64,000 bases of DNA from Leptodontidium sp. MPI-SDFR-AT-0119 (taxonomy: Eukaryota > Ascomycota > Leotiomycetes > Helotiales > Leptodontidiaceae), in NCBI GenBank assembly GCA_020726505.1, contig JAHLEZ010000005.1, positions 248,001 to 312,000 of the forward strand, in the 5' to 3' direction. Below, in pieces: positions 44,536 through 56,345 of this stretch (position 1 is its first letter; each line of letters starts with the position of its first letter). The notes beneath the pieces are model-generated. The model did not search any database, was not told where the DNA came from, and worked only from the letters and a program-made list of their open reading frames with translations. The translations under genes were made by a program, and so were the position numbers.

Positions 44536-46597
44536 ATGGCGCACAGCGATAAAGGCCTATTTATGCGTGCGGACAGCAAGTTGAGTAACCAGGAAGCCAT
44601 CCCAAATCAGGGTCAGAAGCGCAAGAAGACCTACCTATCTATGAAGTACGAATATAATGGCCCTCCAGCCTACCTCATGGTAAGCTTGATTGCTATCCAA
44701 CAAAATTGCATTCGTTCTTCCTTGTGCCGCTAGAATCTACCAATTCCCAACAAGCAAATACTAATCAAGCAAATAGAACCCAAACCGGACAGACCCTTGT
44801 GAGTAATATCCCCAATGGAAGATACCTCGAAGAGAATATAGACAAGCATTAGAGGGCTCCCAAACCCATGCAAATGATACCCGCTACCATGTACTGACTT
44901 CTTCCCTGCACAGATGCAAATCCAAACAATGTTGTGCAAGACCCCGATGGAACGAACCGAGTCATTAACCAACCACGCCCGCCTCGACCCCCATTGACTC
45001 GTCGTCCGCCATATTCAAGACTTCTTCCGCATCCAGATAATGTTGTGCAAGAATCCGGTGGATTGAGCCGAAACAATATGAACCACCCAGCTCCGCCTCA
45101 CCCCCTTTCAACTCATCCTCAACCATATTCGAATTTCCTTCCTCGAGAGGCATATCCAGACAAAAATGTGCAAGCCCCCAATGGAATGAGCCGAGTCATC
45201 AACGACTGGAACCCGTCTCGACCCCCTGTAACTCAGCGTCAACCGTATTCGAGTTTCCTTCCTCCAGATGCATATTCAGACGATGTCTTTCATGGCCCCG
45301 ACGGAACAAATCGAGTTAATACGAACCACCCACCTCCGCCCCGAGGCCCATTCTCTCGTCATCTGCCATATTCGAGTTCCCTTCCTTCAGCTTCACATTC
45401 AGATATTGGTTTGCATGGCCCCAGTGGAATGAACCGAGTCACCGTGGAGCACCCACCACCTCCTCAAACCCCTTTAAATCGTCGTCCGCCATATTCGGGT
45501 CTCCTTCCTCCAGATTCTTCTCCGTATGCTCCTCTGTCTGCTTCTACATATGCTCCTACATATACTCCTTCGCATGCTCCTTCATATGCCCCTCCGTTTG
45601 CTCCTTCACATGCTCCTCCATATGTCAATCCCTATGCCCATCCTTATGTTCCTCCAAGCACTCATAGCTCCTTTCAGCAACATACTTCAGACATTCCCAC
45701 AACATGGGAAAAGCAACACAGGGGAATAAGCGGCAAAAACGCAGAGCAGTACGGCAAAGCAGAAGACAAAACAAAAAAGAGAGGTCGAGGCCGTCCCCGT
45801 AAGCACAAGGACGAATCCCAAGGTAAAATTTCCCCTCGAATGAGCCCATACGGTCGCATAGCACAGCTAATTCGAGCTCCAGAATCTGAATGCGCTTCAA
45901 GAGTTCTAGCAGAAGACGAAGTGGACGAGCAAAGCGACGTCGTCGAGCTTACCGCGGAGGAAGTACTCAAAAATATGAAGGAGAAACAACAGCGAACGAA
46001 GGATGAGTTTCTACAACGAAAGGAGGAGCGAAGACTGCGTGACGAAGAAGAGCATTATCAAGGCTTGAAGAACTTTAACGGGTCACAGCGCGGTTGGGAT
46101 GGGGAACGAGAATCCCTGAGACAAGAGTCTTATCTCCCAGAGTCAGAAGAAACCAAGGTGACACGCATGAAGAAAAAGAGAGGAAGACTAAGAAAGATAG
46201 TTGTTCAGACTCCCTCTCTAGTTCTAGAGCCTCCTCATGTTACATCCAAACAGCTGCGGGAGGACATGGATAACTTTCGCACGAGAATGGCTTTGGATGT
46301 GATTGCTATTGAGGATGCTGCTGCTGAATCGGCTCGGAAACAGCGTCAGTACTCAGCGACGATCAAGTGGGATTACGATTGGATTTCCCAAGGAGGTTTG
46401 CGCAATGATAGTTCGAACAAAGCTCCTTCACAGCCGCGAAGATCCCGGCCAAGCTATCGACGTGGACGTGTCAAGGTTCGACATTCTCCTTTTCTGATAG
46501 ACCAAGGAACATTAATTAACAATATTACTAGGAGCCATCGCCCCTTAACGCCCCCGAGCCGCCTGAGGACACAAATGACCTAGACTACAAACCTTGA
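44536..46597 (+). CDS. AT-hook protein with five Pro-rich tandem repeats
   Basis: Four exons keep frame: 44536-44679, a 22-nt exon 44777-44798, 44914-46475 and 46532-46597, giving 597 residues. Exon 2 joins LM|NPNRTDPY|ANPNNVVQDPDGTNRV, and the last exon replaces a run-on with EPSPLNAPEPPEDTNDLDYKP. From about residue 57 a unit of about 41 residues repeats five times, each with a GxxRV/N core, a Pro-rich stretch and PYSxxLP. A YAP/HAP decapeptide-like tract follows (45517-45660). Residues about 330-345 hold KKRGRGRPRKHKDE, a canonical AT-hook that binds the minor groove of AT-rich DNA. A long charged helix then precedes a second basic patch (KKKRGRLRK). It is probably a nuclear DNA-binding protein; partners are unknown. 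The start is the least certain part. Confidence 0.72.
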
Positions 46598-47000
46598 ACC
46601 CGAGTGTCGGATAACGAGCTGCAGTAGCATTCAACATGCACACTGCTGGGAGTCGGAAACTGTCTCCTGGGAAAGGCAGCTTCTGCATGCACATTTTCCT
46701 TCTAGACTCTCGTTTCCCAGCTTCTCGCCACCGACCATTGGTTGTTTCTGATTTGAATAGTTACGCTTTGGATCACTGCGGGTATTGTGTTTTTTTCTTC
46801 TTGTTTCTCTCCACTCTCTTCCTGGACAAACTTTTTTACGAGTGCTGCTCATCCATAGATTTCCTTTTGTGTTCTCTGCATAGCTTAGGCGTTTTGTTAC
46901 TCTTTCGTGGTCCTCTTCCCTTAATTTTGCATTACTTCCAGGAGGGTGCCACCGAGTTTTGAGACTGCTTGGGCGTTTAAAATTTATCTGCTTCTGCTTT
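46598..47000. other. Convergent intergenic region
   Basis: About 400 bp between the convergent 3' ends of the AT-hook gene and deoxyhypusine synthase. T-rich on the plus strand near 46790-46870. No gene recognised. Confidence 0.4.
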
Positions 47001-48318
47001 TCATGCTTTGCTTGCGTCTTTGGCGAACGTTGCTGCAACTATCATGGGAAAACAGGCAGTGGCTTCCACATAAACCTGTACATTAGTTAGCACAACAAAG
47101 AGCCAATAAAAGTACTGTTAGAAATTCGCTGAGAAGATAACTTGCCTTTACACTATCGGCACCGACTTTGATCTTTCCCCAACTAACAGCCTCATCAGGT
47201 CTAGCGCCAGCATCACTTCCATCAAACTCTTGTGCCGTATTGATATACACCGCGCTTTCAGCCCCATTCCTCATCAAACATGCATTTGCAATATGATGCT
47301 TCACAATACCTCCTCCCAGAATGATCATCCCTGCCCTCTGCGCTCGGACGGCAATGGTATTGATCTTCCTAATATCCTCCACGATATCAATCTTCAACTG
47401 TCTCGGACTAGCCTTGAAAGTATGGAAGTACAACATATCGCCCAAACTCCCATCCGTCAAGGCAGGGCAGAAGACCGGGATGTTATTCTTGTACGCCCAG
47501 TAATACACGGACCGCTCATCGTTGATCTCCTTGCCCAGGCGGTGGATTATCTTCGACGGCGTCCAGTTGATCTCCTCCCCTTCTCCTTTGCCTTTACTAG
47601 CCTCCTGCTCCTCTAGCATAGTATCTAAAATGGGGACGACCCAGTCTTCGAAGAGGCAGTAGTTGTTGTTCGGCACGATGAGGTTGCCGATGCGGTTTAG
47701 GCCTTTGGAACGCAGTTCGGCGCCGGGCGTGGAGAAGGAGCCCATGTACGTGTCGCCGAGGCATTTTATTAGGTCTTCTTCGATCCCGCCCGCCGTGGTG
47801 ACGATTGCGGATATGTGTGAGTGTTGGACGAGGTATCGGAGGGTGCCGCGCAGGCCGGAGGAGATTAGGTTCGAGGTGTAGCCGAGGAAGATGGTTGTTT
47901 TTGAGGTGGGGGAGAGGGGGTCTGTCCAGGTGCGCTGGGAGGGTGTTAGAGAGGGTCGCTTGGAGCAGAGTAAAGTCTGGGAACGTGGAAGTGAAAGTGG
48001 TATAAGAAATAGAATATGAGCTTGGGGACGTGTGTTCAAAGGAAAGCTCGAATATTCCCTTATGCAGCATCCGAGGAAGAAATGGTAACATACCATGTCA
48101 TTAATGATTCTGACAGCCTCTCCAATCGAACTAGCCTGGAACCCCATATTGTTCATGCCGCTGATCAGATCATCCACGGTAATAGGACGGCCTGCGAACT
48201 TGTTGAAGTCAAGCTCCTCGACTTTCTGAGAGCCCTCCGGCATCTCGTTTGAGGGGACCAGGACGGCATCTGTGACTGTGGAGGGCGGTGCTCCTGAAGC
48301 TTCTGTTTGGTTTGTCAT
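47001..48318 (-). CDS. DYS1: Deoxyhypusine synthase, with a GC-AG last intron
   Basis: Exons 48318-48094, 47934-47146 and 47075-47001 give 362 residues, close to the usual length of about 370. The enzyme uses spermidine and NAD to convert one lysine of translation factor eIF5A to deoxyhypusine in the cytosol. Conserved blocks include [73 protein letters not shown] and [15 protein letters not shown]. The lysine of WGK falls at residue 329, the catalytic position in the human enzyme. Reading through the last intron would end the protein with an unrelated tail. Using donor GCAAGT at 47145 and acceptor TACAG before 47075 instead restores the expected C terminus ([20 protein letters not shown]). 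This is a non-canonical GC-AG intron of 70 bp. Confidence 0.95.
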
Positions 48319-49297
48319 GGTGAGAGATATGACGGAAGTGAAGTGGAAGTAACAGTGAGTTGGACTGATGGTATCGAGGGTTTTGATACTACCTGGTGGC
48401 TTGGGCTAACCGCCCCTGCTTTGGAGTAGACTTGAGATCAAATAGCCAAGCCTGACTGTTGCTAGTCTAGAGGTAGACTGTAAGCCAGACAGTGAGGAGA
48501 AGTATACTCAACACTTAAGAGTAACAAGACCAAGAGACCAGGAATCTAACAGGTGCTGGAGAAGTAAACAATAGCCTCTAGAGCATGAGCTACTCTTGGT
48601 TCTAGGTTCGCTCCTAGTCAACGTCTCTTGGCGGAAGAAAGTAGCAGTTGCTGCAGGTGAGAAAATGCAAGATCCAGGATATCAATTCCTTAGGTAATCT
48701 GGGGTTTGTTTCCTTCTCTGCTGGCAAATGCTTGGATGTTGTGATCCCCTGATGTCGTATCTGGGTCTGAGCACAATGGCAATGTCAAAGTGTTGATGCG
48801 CCGCCCAGGATGGATGGATGAAAGTTGTTGCGTCAAAATTTTAGGAGCCGCATCGTACTGGCAGTTGGCAGTTCTGCCGTGGCTGCAGGGAGGCGGAGGC
48901 CTAGACCGACAGGGGTATTGGGCTTAGCCGAGAAGCTAAAATCCGGCCAGACGCTAACCCTTTTAGATTCGAGATCCAAATCCAAGCAGGCTAGGCTCAT
49001 CAACCTCAATCTTCAACCTTCAACTGTCAACCTCATCGTGCTGAGCTTTCGCAGTCTTCGCGCCTTCACGGTCAATCTCTGCAGCGACAATACTGCGACG
49101 CTCTGCTACGGGTTTATGATACTTGCTCACTCGGGAACTACAACATCTGCTGCGTTGCCCGCAGCCCGCTGCGACGCTTGACGGCTCCACGATCTTCAAT
49201 TGACGACATTATTCGGTCATTCCACAGCGCGGACAAAACATACCACTGGCGCCCATCCCCAACAAGCCGCTAATACCTTGGGCCACTGCCCGGCAAC
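48319..49297. promoter_or_regulatory. Divergent promoter region of DYS1 and the SNT1-like gene
   Basis: About 980 bp between two genes pointing away from each other. The plus-strand frame 48825-49181 has no recognisable domain and probably lies in the SNT1-like leader. No other feature recognised. Confidence 0.45.
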
Positions 49298-52200
49298 ATG
49301 AATGTGAGTATACTGCAAACAGTACTGTGCAGGAGGTACTGCTCGCTGTTGCATGCACCGCTGACAGCCTCAAAAGGTCTAGATATCAGGGCTCGTATGA
49401 CGCTGGCGAATCCCGACGCTCCCCGCGAGATCAATCCCCAGGACGCTATAATGATTCTCGAGACGAGTTCAGAGGGAACGGGGCTCGTGGCGGCGAGAGG
49501 AGACGCTCTATACCTGATGCACGAATAAATCACAGCTCCTTCACGTCAAACAGAGAACTATTCCGAGAACCCGCGGGTCGAGACTCATCGCGGGACTTCA
49601 ACTCCTCTAGAGATCCCCCGAGAGGCCCAAAGGGTTTCCCAGATGCACCAACGGGTCCTCGCGCATCCAGTCACTCCGAGTTTCGAGGCGACTTTGGCGG
49701 ATACCGGGGCGATTTTCGAGGCGAGCGAGGACGCGGGAGAGGTCGAGGCTGGCGGGACGATAGTCGGGATCGAGGTCGAGAACTTGATCGAGAATACAGA
49801 GATAGGAGAGATGACAGAGGTCCACCGCCACAATTTCGTGATGATCGAGGTCGAGAGCGATGGGGTGGAAGGGAACCATACAGAGGTCGTCGGGCATCTT
49901 CTCCTCAAGGCAGAGGACGATCACCAAACTACGGTCCACGGGATAGTCGAGATGCTCCACCAAATATTGAGATTGATCGCACGCGTCGGGGCTCTAGGGA
50001 CGGACCATTATCTGGAGGCTCACCTGGCTCGGACTCGATTCCTCCATTCGGACGTGGATATGGCAGAGCTCCTCGAGGCGGACGCGGACGAGGAAGAGGC
50101 AACTTCTACGAAGATGGGTTCCATAGGCCTTCTGGCAGAAGCAGGTCACCTGAGCCTACTTATCGCAGAACTCAACCTTCGGCAACCCCTCCTCCACAAG
50201 TACCAGCATTTGGTTCAACAGCGGTAGCATCTATACCTTCGAATGTCCAAAACAGTTCTACAGCACCTATCACGGATACCCCTGGACCATTGCCAGCTGT
50301 TGCAATTCCTACCGCCCCTCGATCCGACAGAGAAACCAAAACAGCTCGGGGCTTCTCACGTTCCGTCCAGTATAAGCCTAGCATCACTGTTCAGAAAGAG
50401 ACTACCACCCTGGAAACACAGCCCAGCCCTGCTCTTGATGCTATTCCACAAAGTACTGTGCAATCTATGAACAATCAACCACCGCAGGTTGATAATCAGA
50501 AAGAATCTACCAACCTACACAGCCTCGGCACTGCTGATGATTCCAAAACCCCTCTTCCCAAACCTGAACCAGAGGTTGCTTCACAAGACAAAGAGGACTC
50601 CTCTTCTATTCGCCAAGGTCTTGTTGGTAAACATGGTCCAGAGGCACCCGCTCAACCAGCCTCTGATGTTGCCGAGGTTGCATCTGAGTCAGAATCAGAA
50701 GACGAAGTGAACGACGCCTACTTCGAGGATGAGATTTCAAAAATTGAAGGCGACACAACAAAAGTCAACGTCGAAAATCCACAGAACCCACGCCCCGAAT
50801 CACCTTCAGCCTTTATGAAGCCATTCCGTCGATACACCATTGATCGTTTAGTTGAGAGCAGAAAGGCGATCCCAGTTGAGTCCTGTGTGGCACCTGAAGT
50901 CAAGGTGGAGGAGGTTGCTCCTGAAGCACCACTTCCATCCGTTCCAGTTTCTATTCCGGCATCTACTCCATTGCCAGTTCCAGTGCCTGTCGTGGCACCA
51001 ATCTCAACGCCTGGTTCAGCAACAGTCCCAGATCTTCCAGCAAAACGTGCCAGTAGAAGTCGTTCTCCTACACCAATAGTCCCGGCGAAGCCAAAGGCTC
51101 CGGCCAGAAGCCGTCCGTCTACTCCATCCCTACAACCAAAGGATAAGCAACCTTCAGATGTCATAACCAATGGCGCTTTCATCCCGGCGCCAGCTCCGTT
51201 ACCTTCCGCAAGAACCCCTCTTCCGAGCGTGGAACGAGCTGATTCCATACCTCGCGAACCAACTGCCCCGCTGAGATCTATTGAGCAAGGTTCGGATTCC
51301 CTCCAGGGAAACTTGCCGCGCAAGCCTACTCCAAAACCCGCTACAAATGGCACCGCTCACAAATCAGTTCCGATGGACGTATTTTCTGAAAGCGAGGGTG
51401 ACATGACCGAGGCAGAGAATGAAGAAATGCTTGAAGCTGTCAGACCACGTATGAAGACACCTCCAATTTCAAGTTTGCCGAACTTTGGTAACAAGAAATG
51501 GTTTGAGGATGACGAATTTCTGGAAACTTTGAAGCCAAAGCCTGACGTCGAGGCCAGAATCAGACAAAAGTTGATTGATGATAGAGACCGCAAGTTGAGA
51601 GAGCAACAAGTTGCGCGCGACGAATGGGGGTTGAAGTACCATGAGTATCGACGGTTCACAGACTTCTCTGACGATCCTATTGCAGTTCGTAGCAGAGAGA
51701 AGTTTGCCAAGGCAAGAGCTCAGGCTGCTGCTGAGGCTGCTGCTCCACACCAATCCTCGGTACCGTCTGCTGGGGCTAAGCCGGAGGGAAAAGTTCGCAT
51801 GGGTCGGTGGGCTACTGAGCACGACATTGAAAGAGTTCTTCGAGAGTCTGAGTTAGAAGCCAAGGAAACCAAAGAGAAGGAAGACCGTGCTGCCAGAGCA
51901 AAGACGGCAAGTGCAAAGGAAGCTACGATCCCCGATGCTGCTTGGGACAGAGAAGAGTGGAGGAGCATGCAGCATATCGACAAGACTCATCTAGTCCCCT
52001 TTGAGAGATCATTCGCCATTCTTGAGTTTGGAGAGCCCATCGACAACTTCACTGAGGAAGAGACTGAGATATTCGAGAGGGTTTATCTCGAGTTCCCAAA
52101 GCAGTGGAGCAAGATTGCAGCTGCCCTGCCTAGACGGGATTACAAAGCCTGCATCCAGCACTACTATCTTATCAAGCACAAATCGGACCTCAAGGACAAG

Positions 52201-55200
52201 CTCAAGCGACAGCCCAAGAAGCGCAAGGCGAGACAACCAAAGGTTAAGAATCCGAAGCCGAACGCTTTGATTGCCGATGTCGTTCCAACCCGAGAGGACG
52301 CCGAAGACACTCAAGACACTGAAGGCGGAGAGAGACGAGGACGACCACGCAGAGCAGCTGCCCCTACATTCTCATTTGAAACCCCAGCTAGCGAGAGCGA
52401 GGTAGCAAGTCCAGCGCCTACTCCAGGACGAAAAGCAGCTTCGACGCCAAAAGGAGATGCCAGCACCGATGCTCCCCCACCGAAGAGAAAGGCCAAGGCT
52501 CCCAGAGAGAAGGGTTCCAAGCAAGCAAAGAACAGCCAGCTTCTAGCTGCTGCTCCTCCCATCGCTGCCGCTACCCAACGTGCGGATTCTCCAGCCACGT
52601 CAATGGGAGGCACAGAATGGAAGAATCGGCGGGACCCACCGGGTGGAAATGCTCGCTTTCCCTCTCAGTTCGATGGCCCCGGACCGAACCAGCCCTCGTT
52701 CGCACCACCATATGCCCCAATTGAGCGACCCAATCCCTCCATGCCGATCAACTTTGATCCTATGCCCCAACATTTTCCTCCTCCTCCTCCGCCACCTCCG
52801 CCTTCTCAACAAGAGCGTCTCGACTCTGCTCCCCCTGTGAGCTTCGACGCTCCGCAGGATCGCAGAACTATTCAACAGACCTCGAGTTACTGGAGCGTTC
52901 CTGAGCAAACAGATTTCCCTGCATTATTGAGGCATTTTGGCACTGACTGGCATGGAATTGCAAAGTGGATGACCTCCAAGACTCATATAATGGTATACAC
53001 CACCGTTTTTCAACAATGGCTTGCTGTACCTTCCGACAGCAACAAGAGTCGGCGTGTCGCTAACATCCAGACACAGGTCAAGAACTATTACCAGCGCCAG
53101 GTAGATTCTGGGAAGAAAGAGTGGGAGATCATAGCCAAGGAGGCGGACGAGAAGCGGGAACGTAACGAACCCACAGGTCCTCTTCCAACCCCGACTATCA
53201 TTCCAAAGAGACGTTATGATGTCACTCCAGGCTCTCATCCGCGATCGTCATCTGCAATGGAGCAGACCGAGGAATTCTTACCCCCCGGACCTAACTCTGT
53301 CATGTCTCAAGTTTCACCTCCTCAACCACCCAGTCTGAACTCACGCTTTCCTGCATTGGCCCAAGCTGGACCTGTTCCTCAGATCCAACCTGCCACGGCA
53401 ACTACGACGGTTTTAAATAAGCACATGCCACCACAGCCTATTCAGCAAGCTCCACAACAAATCCAACAGCAGCCTCGACCTACCAGAGGGCCAGCGATAG
53501 GATTCTTCTCAACCGATTCACCTTCACGTCCCATTGTTCCTAACGATGTATCTCAGCGTTCCGTCATCGTTGCTCAAGAAGCTCAAATAGAGAGGCAATC
53601 TGCTCTGAGACTTGAACGAGAACAGAGAGAGCAACAACAGCAACGTGAGCAACGCGAACAGCAACTACAGAGGGAACAACAACTGCAGAGGGAACAACAG
53701 CTGCAGAGGGAACAACAACTACAGAGAGAACAGGAGCAGGCTATTCAAAGAGAGCAGGAGCAGAAGCGAGCCATTCAGCAACGCGAACTTGCGATGCAGC
53801 AGCACCACCGGGACCAGCAAGCCTTGCACAGGAATCATCAATTCCAGATGAAGCAAGAAAATGAGACCCCGAATCCAAACCAGTATGAGCAATACTCAAC
53901 ACCAGCTGCCATGCTGCCCGGAAATCAGCCTCACGCACGATCCGAACCCCCTAAACCACTCCCTCCATCTGAAGTTAGACGAACTGCACCACCTCAGCAC
54001 CATCCTCAGCAATATCAACCTCGAAGCAATCCAGGCGTGAGGCCATTCCTTGGCGAGAGTGTTGGAAGTGCTCGTGACTTGAAGTCTACTCCTTCCCCAG
54101 CTGTTCCTAGAGCTCCAATGAGTGCTCCTCCTGCCAACCAAGAGATGTACTCTGCGCCGCCTCCACAGCCGCCTCAGCAGATCGCCCCGCCACAGCAACC
54201 AGCTCCCGTTGCAGTCCGTCAGCCAGAACCTGCTAGGAAGTCGAATATCATGTCCCTCCTCAACGACGACGAGCCCAGTGATCCTCGGCCACCTCCCGCT
54301 AAGCGTGCCAGCGATGTCTCGACTTCGTCTATACAAAACACACGCACACCGCCACCGCAACACCCTCTGCATCCACCTCGTTATTCAACACACCCAGCGC
54401 AGAGTGCCCCTCAACAGCACCCTCATATATCTCAACAGATGACTTCTCAGCCTCCACCCCAGCAGCAACCGACAGCTTCGCAACTTGGCTATTCACAGCC
54501 CCCTCAACCTCAGCACCCTCTTCACCAGCACTCGTCATCTATTGGCCACGCTCGCAGCTATACCCCGACAGGATTTGATAATCGAACTCCGTACGGGCAG
54601 CCACAGATGCAACAGCAGCAGCAGCAGCAGCAGCAGATGTACTCCCAACCTCGCCAGTCTATGACTTCGCAGCCGTCGCAACTCCGACGCGAGCCATCAA
54701 TTGGTGAGATGCACGGAATGGCTTCGTCTGGTGGATATGCACGATCGTCGGCCCCTTCTCAGCCATCTATGCGGCTGAAGGAATCGCCCTATTCAGCACC
54801 AACCCCGCCTCCACAGGCTCCCCAAGCTGTCCGTCAATCTATGGGCTCGCCGCACGATCTGCCTCTGGATCAACGTGACTACTACCAGCGCCAACCGCAA
54901 CCAGCAGGCTACTTTATGCAGCCCCAACAACAGCAGCAGAATGCCACTGCATCTCCGCAACTCGGCCCATCGTACAATTCCCCCTCGCAGCAGCATCAAC
55001 AACCACCGGCTACCCACCGTCAGCTTGCTTTCAGTCAAAACTCTCCGCATGTTCCTTCGCCACCCGCACAATACGCTCAACACCACTCGTTGCATAACTC
55101 GCGTCACAACAGCTTCGATGGTCGAGAGGGTCGATATCAAATGGGAAGCGCGGCGCCAGGTCCAGCCCCGGCACCAGCTCCTGCCCATGCTGGTATATAT

Positions 55201-55356
55201 CGTCCATATCCCGGGGTCCCCGAAGTTAGAACTCAGCGCAATGATGGCGACCGCAATGTACATGCTATGATGGACTTGAGAAGAGAGACTGAGGCCAGAA
55301 GAGAGGCAGAGAGAAGGGAGATAGAGAGAAGAGAGACAGAGAGACAGAGATATTGA
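49298..55356 (+). CDS. SNT1: SNT1/NCoR-like SANT-domain corepressor subunit
   Basis: A first coding exon of six bases (49298-49303, Met-Asn) joins across an 86-bp intron to one large exon (49390-55356), giving 1990 residues. The N-terminal 250 residues are Arg/Gly/Asp/Ser-rich. A SANT domain lies at about 880-940 (NFTEEETEIFERVYLEFPKQ, WSKIAAALPRRDYKACIQHYYL), preceded by the charged helix region typical of SMRT/NCoR-like proteins. A second, divergent SANT/MYB domain lies at about 1170-1240 (SVPEQTDFPALLRHFGTDWH). The C-terminal third is Gln/Pro-rich with QLQREQ tandem repeats (53661-53740) and a CAG-type polyglutamine run (54611-54637). Yeast Snt1 is a scaffold of the Set3 histone deacetylase complex; the same nuclear role is inferred. 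Divergent from DYS1. Confidence 0.88.
53655..53745 (+). repeat. Tandem 18-bp coding repeat (QLQREQ)
   Basis: At least four consecutive near-identical 18-bp units encode Gln-Leu-Gln-Arg-Glu-Gln within the SNT1-like protein. The units differ at synonymous positions, so expansion is not very recent. It should form an extended coiled coil. Confidence 0.8.
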
Positions 55357-56067
55357 GGCCTTGTATCGACAAGAATATCGGCGATCGAGTTCTATCATCG
55401 GTTTCATTTTGGAGCATGGGTTACGTATGGGTGGTGGCGTTTTGAAATACCCCAGGGCAAACTTCATAGGCGGGCGTTCATGCTCGTGTGGGAAGGCTTG
55501 ATGACGATGGATGAATGGTCTTTGTTTTGTATGATTAGATAACGATCTGCACTCTTCCGTGCTGAACTTAGGTGACAGACAGCAAGTCAACCTCTTGTAT
55601 GTACCGATACCTGAACAAAAATGTAGAAATAGAAAACAAGCCAAAGGTCCCACTACCACCGTCAAATAAGTCATGAGTCCTTGTAAAATAGAAGCGCAGC
55701 ACAGAAGTAAGCCTTTTTAGATCTTCTAATGTAGGTCTAATGTTCCACAGACACTTTCATATTGCAGGGTGGGGCACCTTAATTGATGGAACGATATCCG
55801 CAACTTGACGTATGGTTTCGAGAGTGTCGTAGCCTTGTCGTCAAGAGAAGAGGTGGCTGCCAGCTCTAGTGGCGTTTATATCAAATGCCTCCCTCCACAC
55901 ATCATATGCAGAGGAGAGGATCTACGAGCTAATCGATTGCAACATGCGTTCTTCACGTGTTCTTCGTGTGGGATGGGGCTAAGCAAAGCGGGGATATTAA
56001 TTCTGCCCTTCTTGTCATAATCTCAAAAAGCCAAATGCTGCAATTGCTTCATTCAGCTCGGGTTATT

Positions 56068-56087
56068 GGGGGGGGGGGGGGGGGGGG
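56068..56087. repeat. Homopolymer run of 20 G
   Basis: Twenty consecutive G bases lie about 80 bp upstream of the hairpin cluster. Such runs are rare in fungal genomes and could form a G-quadruplex; assembly or sequencing length error is also likely. Confidence 0.85.
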
Positions 56088-56164
56088 TTTTAAGCGAGAT
56101 ATTTGTTGACTTCGCTCAGAACGCGCGCCCGGGCCCAAAAAAATTGAAAAAAAAAAAGCAAAAA

Positions 56165-56345
56165 CTCCGGACAACTGCTGTTGAAGAGGAGTTGTCCTTA
56201 GAACACCTAATTGAATAGGTTGTTTGAAGCCCGGTGGTGGGCCGAATCAACATCCGATCGAAGACCGGACGATAGATTAACTATTCTTGCTATGTCTGAA
56301 CTGACATACGTTCCGGTCCTTAGCAAAATTTAGCTAAGAGGAACA
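56165..56345 (+). ncRNA. Candidate structured RNA (chain of hairpins)
   Basis: Consecutive segments pair locally. Perfect 8-bp stem 56169-56176 with 56190-56197. Stem 56202-56209 with 56216-56224, one bulge. Stem TTGA/TCAA (56224-56227 with 56247-56250) enclosing GCCC/GGGC (56229-56232 with 56239-56242). Stem 56264-56269 with 56312-56317 (ACCGGA/TCCGGT), extended by CG/CG, closing a three-way junction with hairpins 56272-56284 and 56291-56308 (6-bp TATGTC/GACATA). A further hairpin, 56310-56314 plus 56319-56324 with 56333-56338 plus 56340-56344, overlaps and competes with the junction stem. Almost all of 180 bases can pair. The family is unknown to me; it is not tRNA, 5S or a spliceosomal RNA I recognise. 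The strand is not fixed by structure alone. Confidence 0.5.

Noticed and set aside
48825..49181. Plus-strand 118-codon frame upstream of the SNT1-like gene
   Set aside because: No domain, odd composition and a location expected for a leader or promoter.
49643..50227. 194-codon frame inside the SNT1-like gene
   Set aside because: It is explained by the Arg/Gly/Asp-rich codon composition of the real frame, which runs unbroken to 55356.
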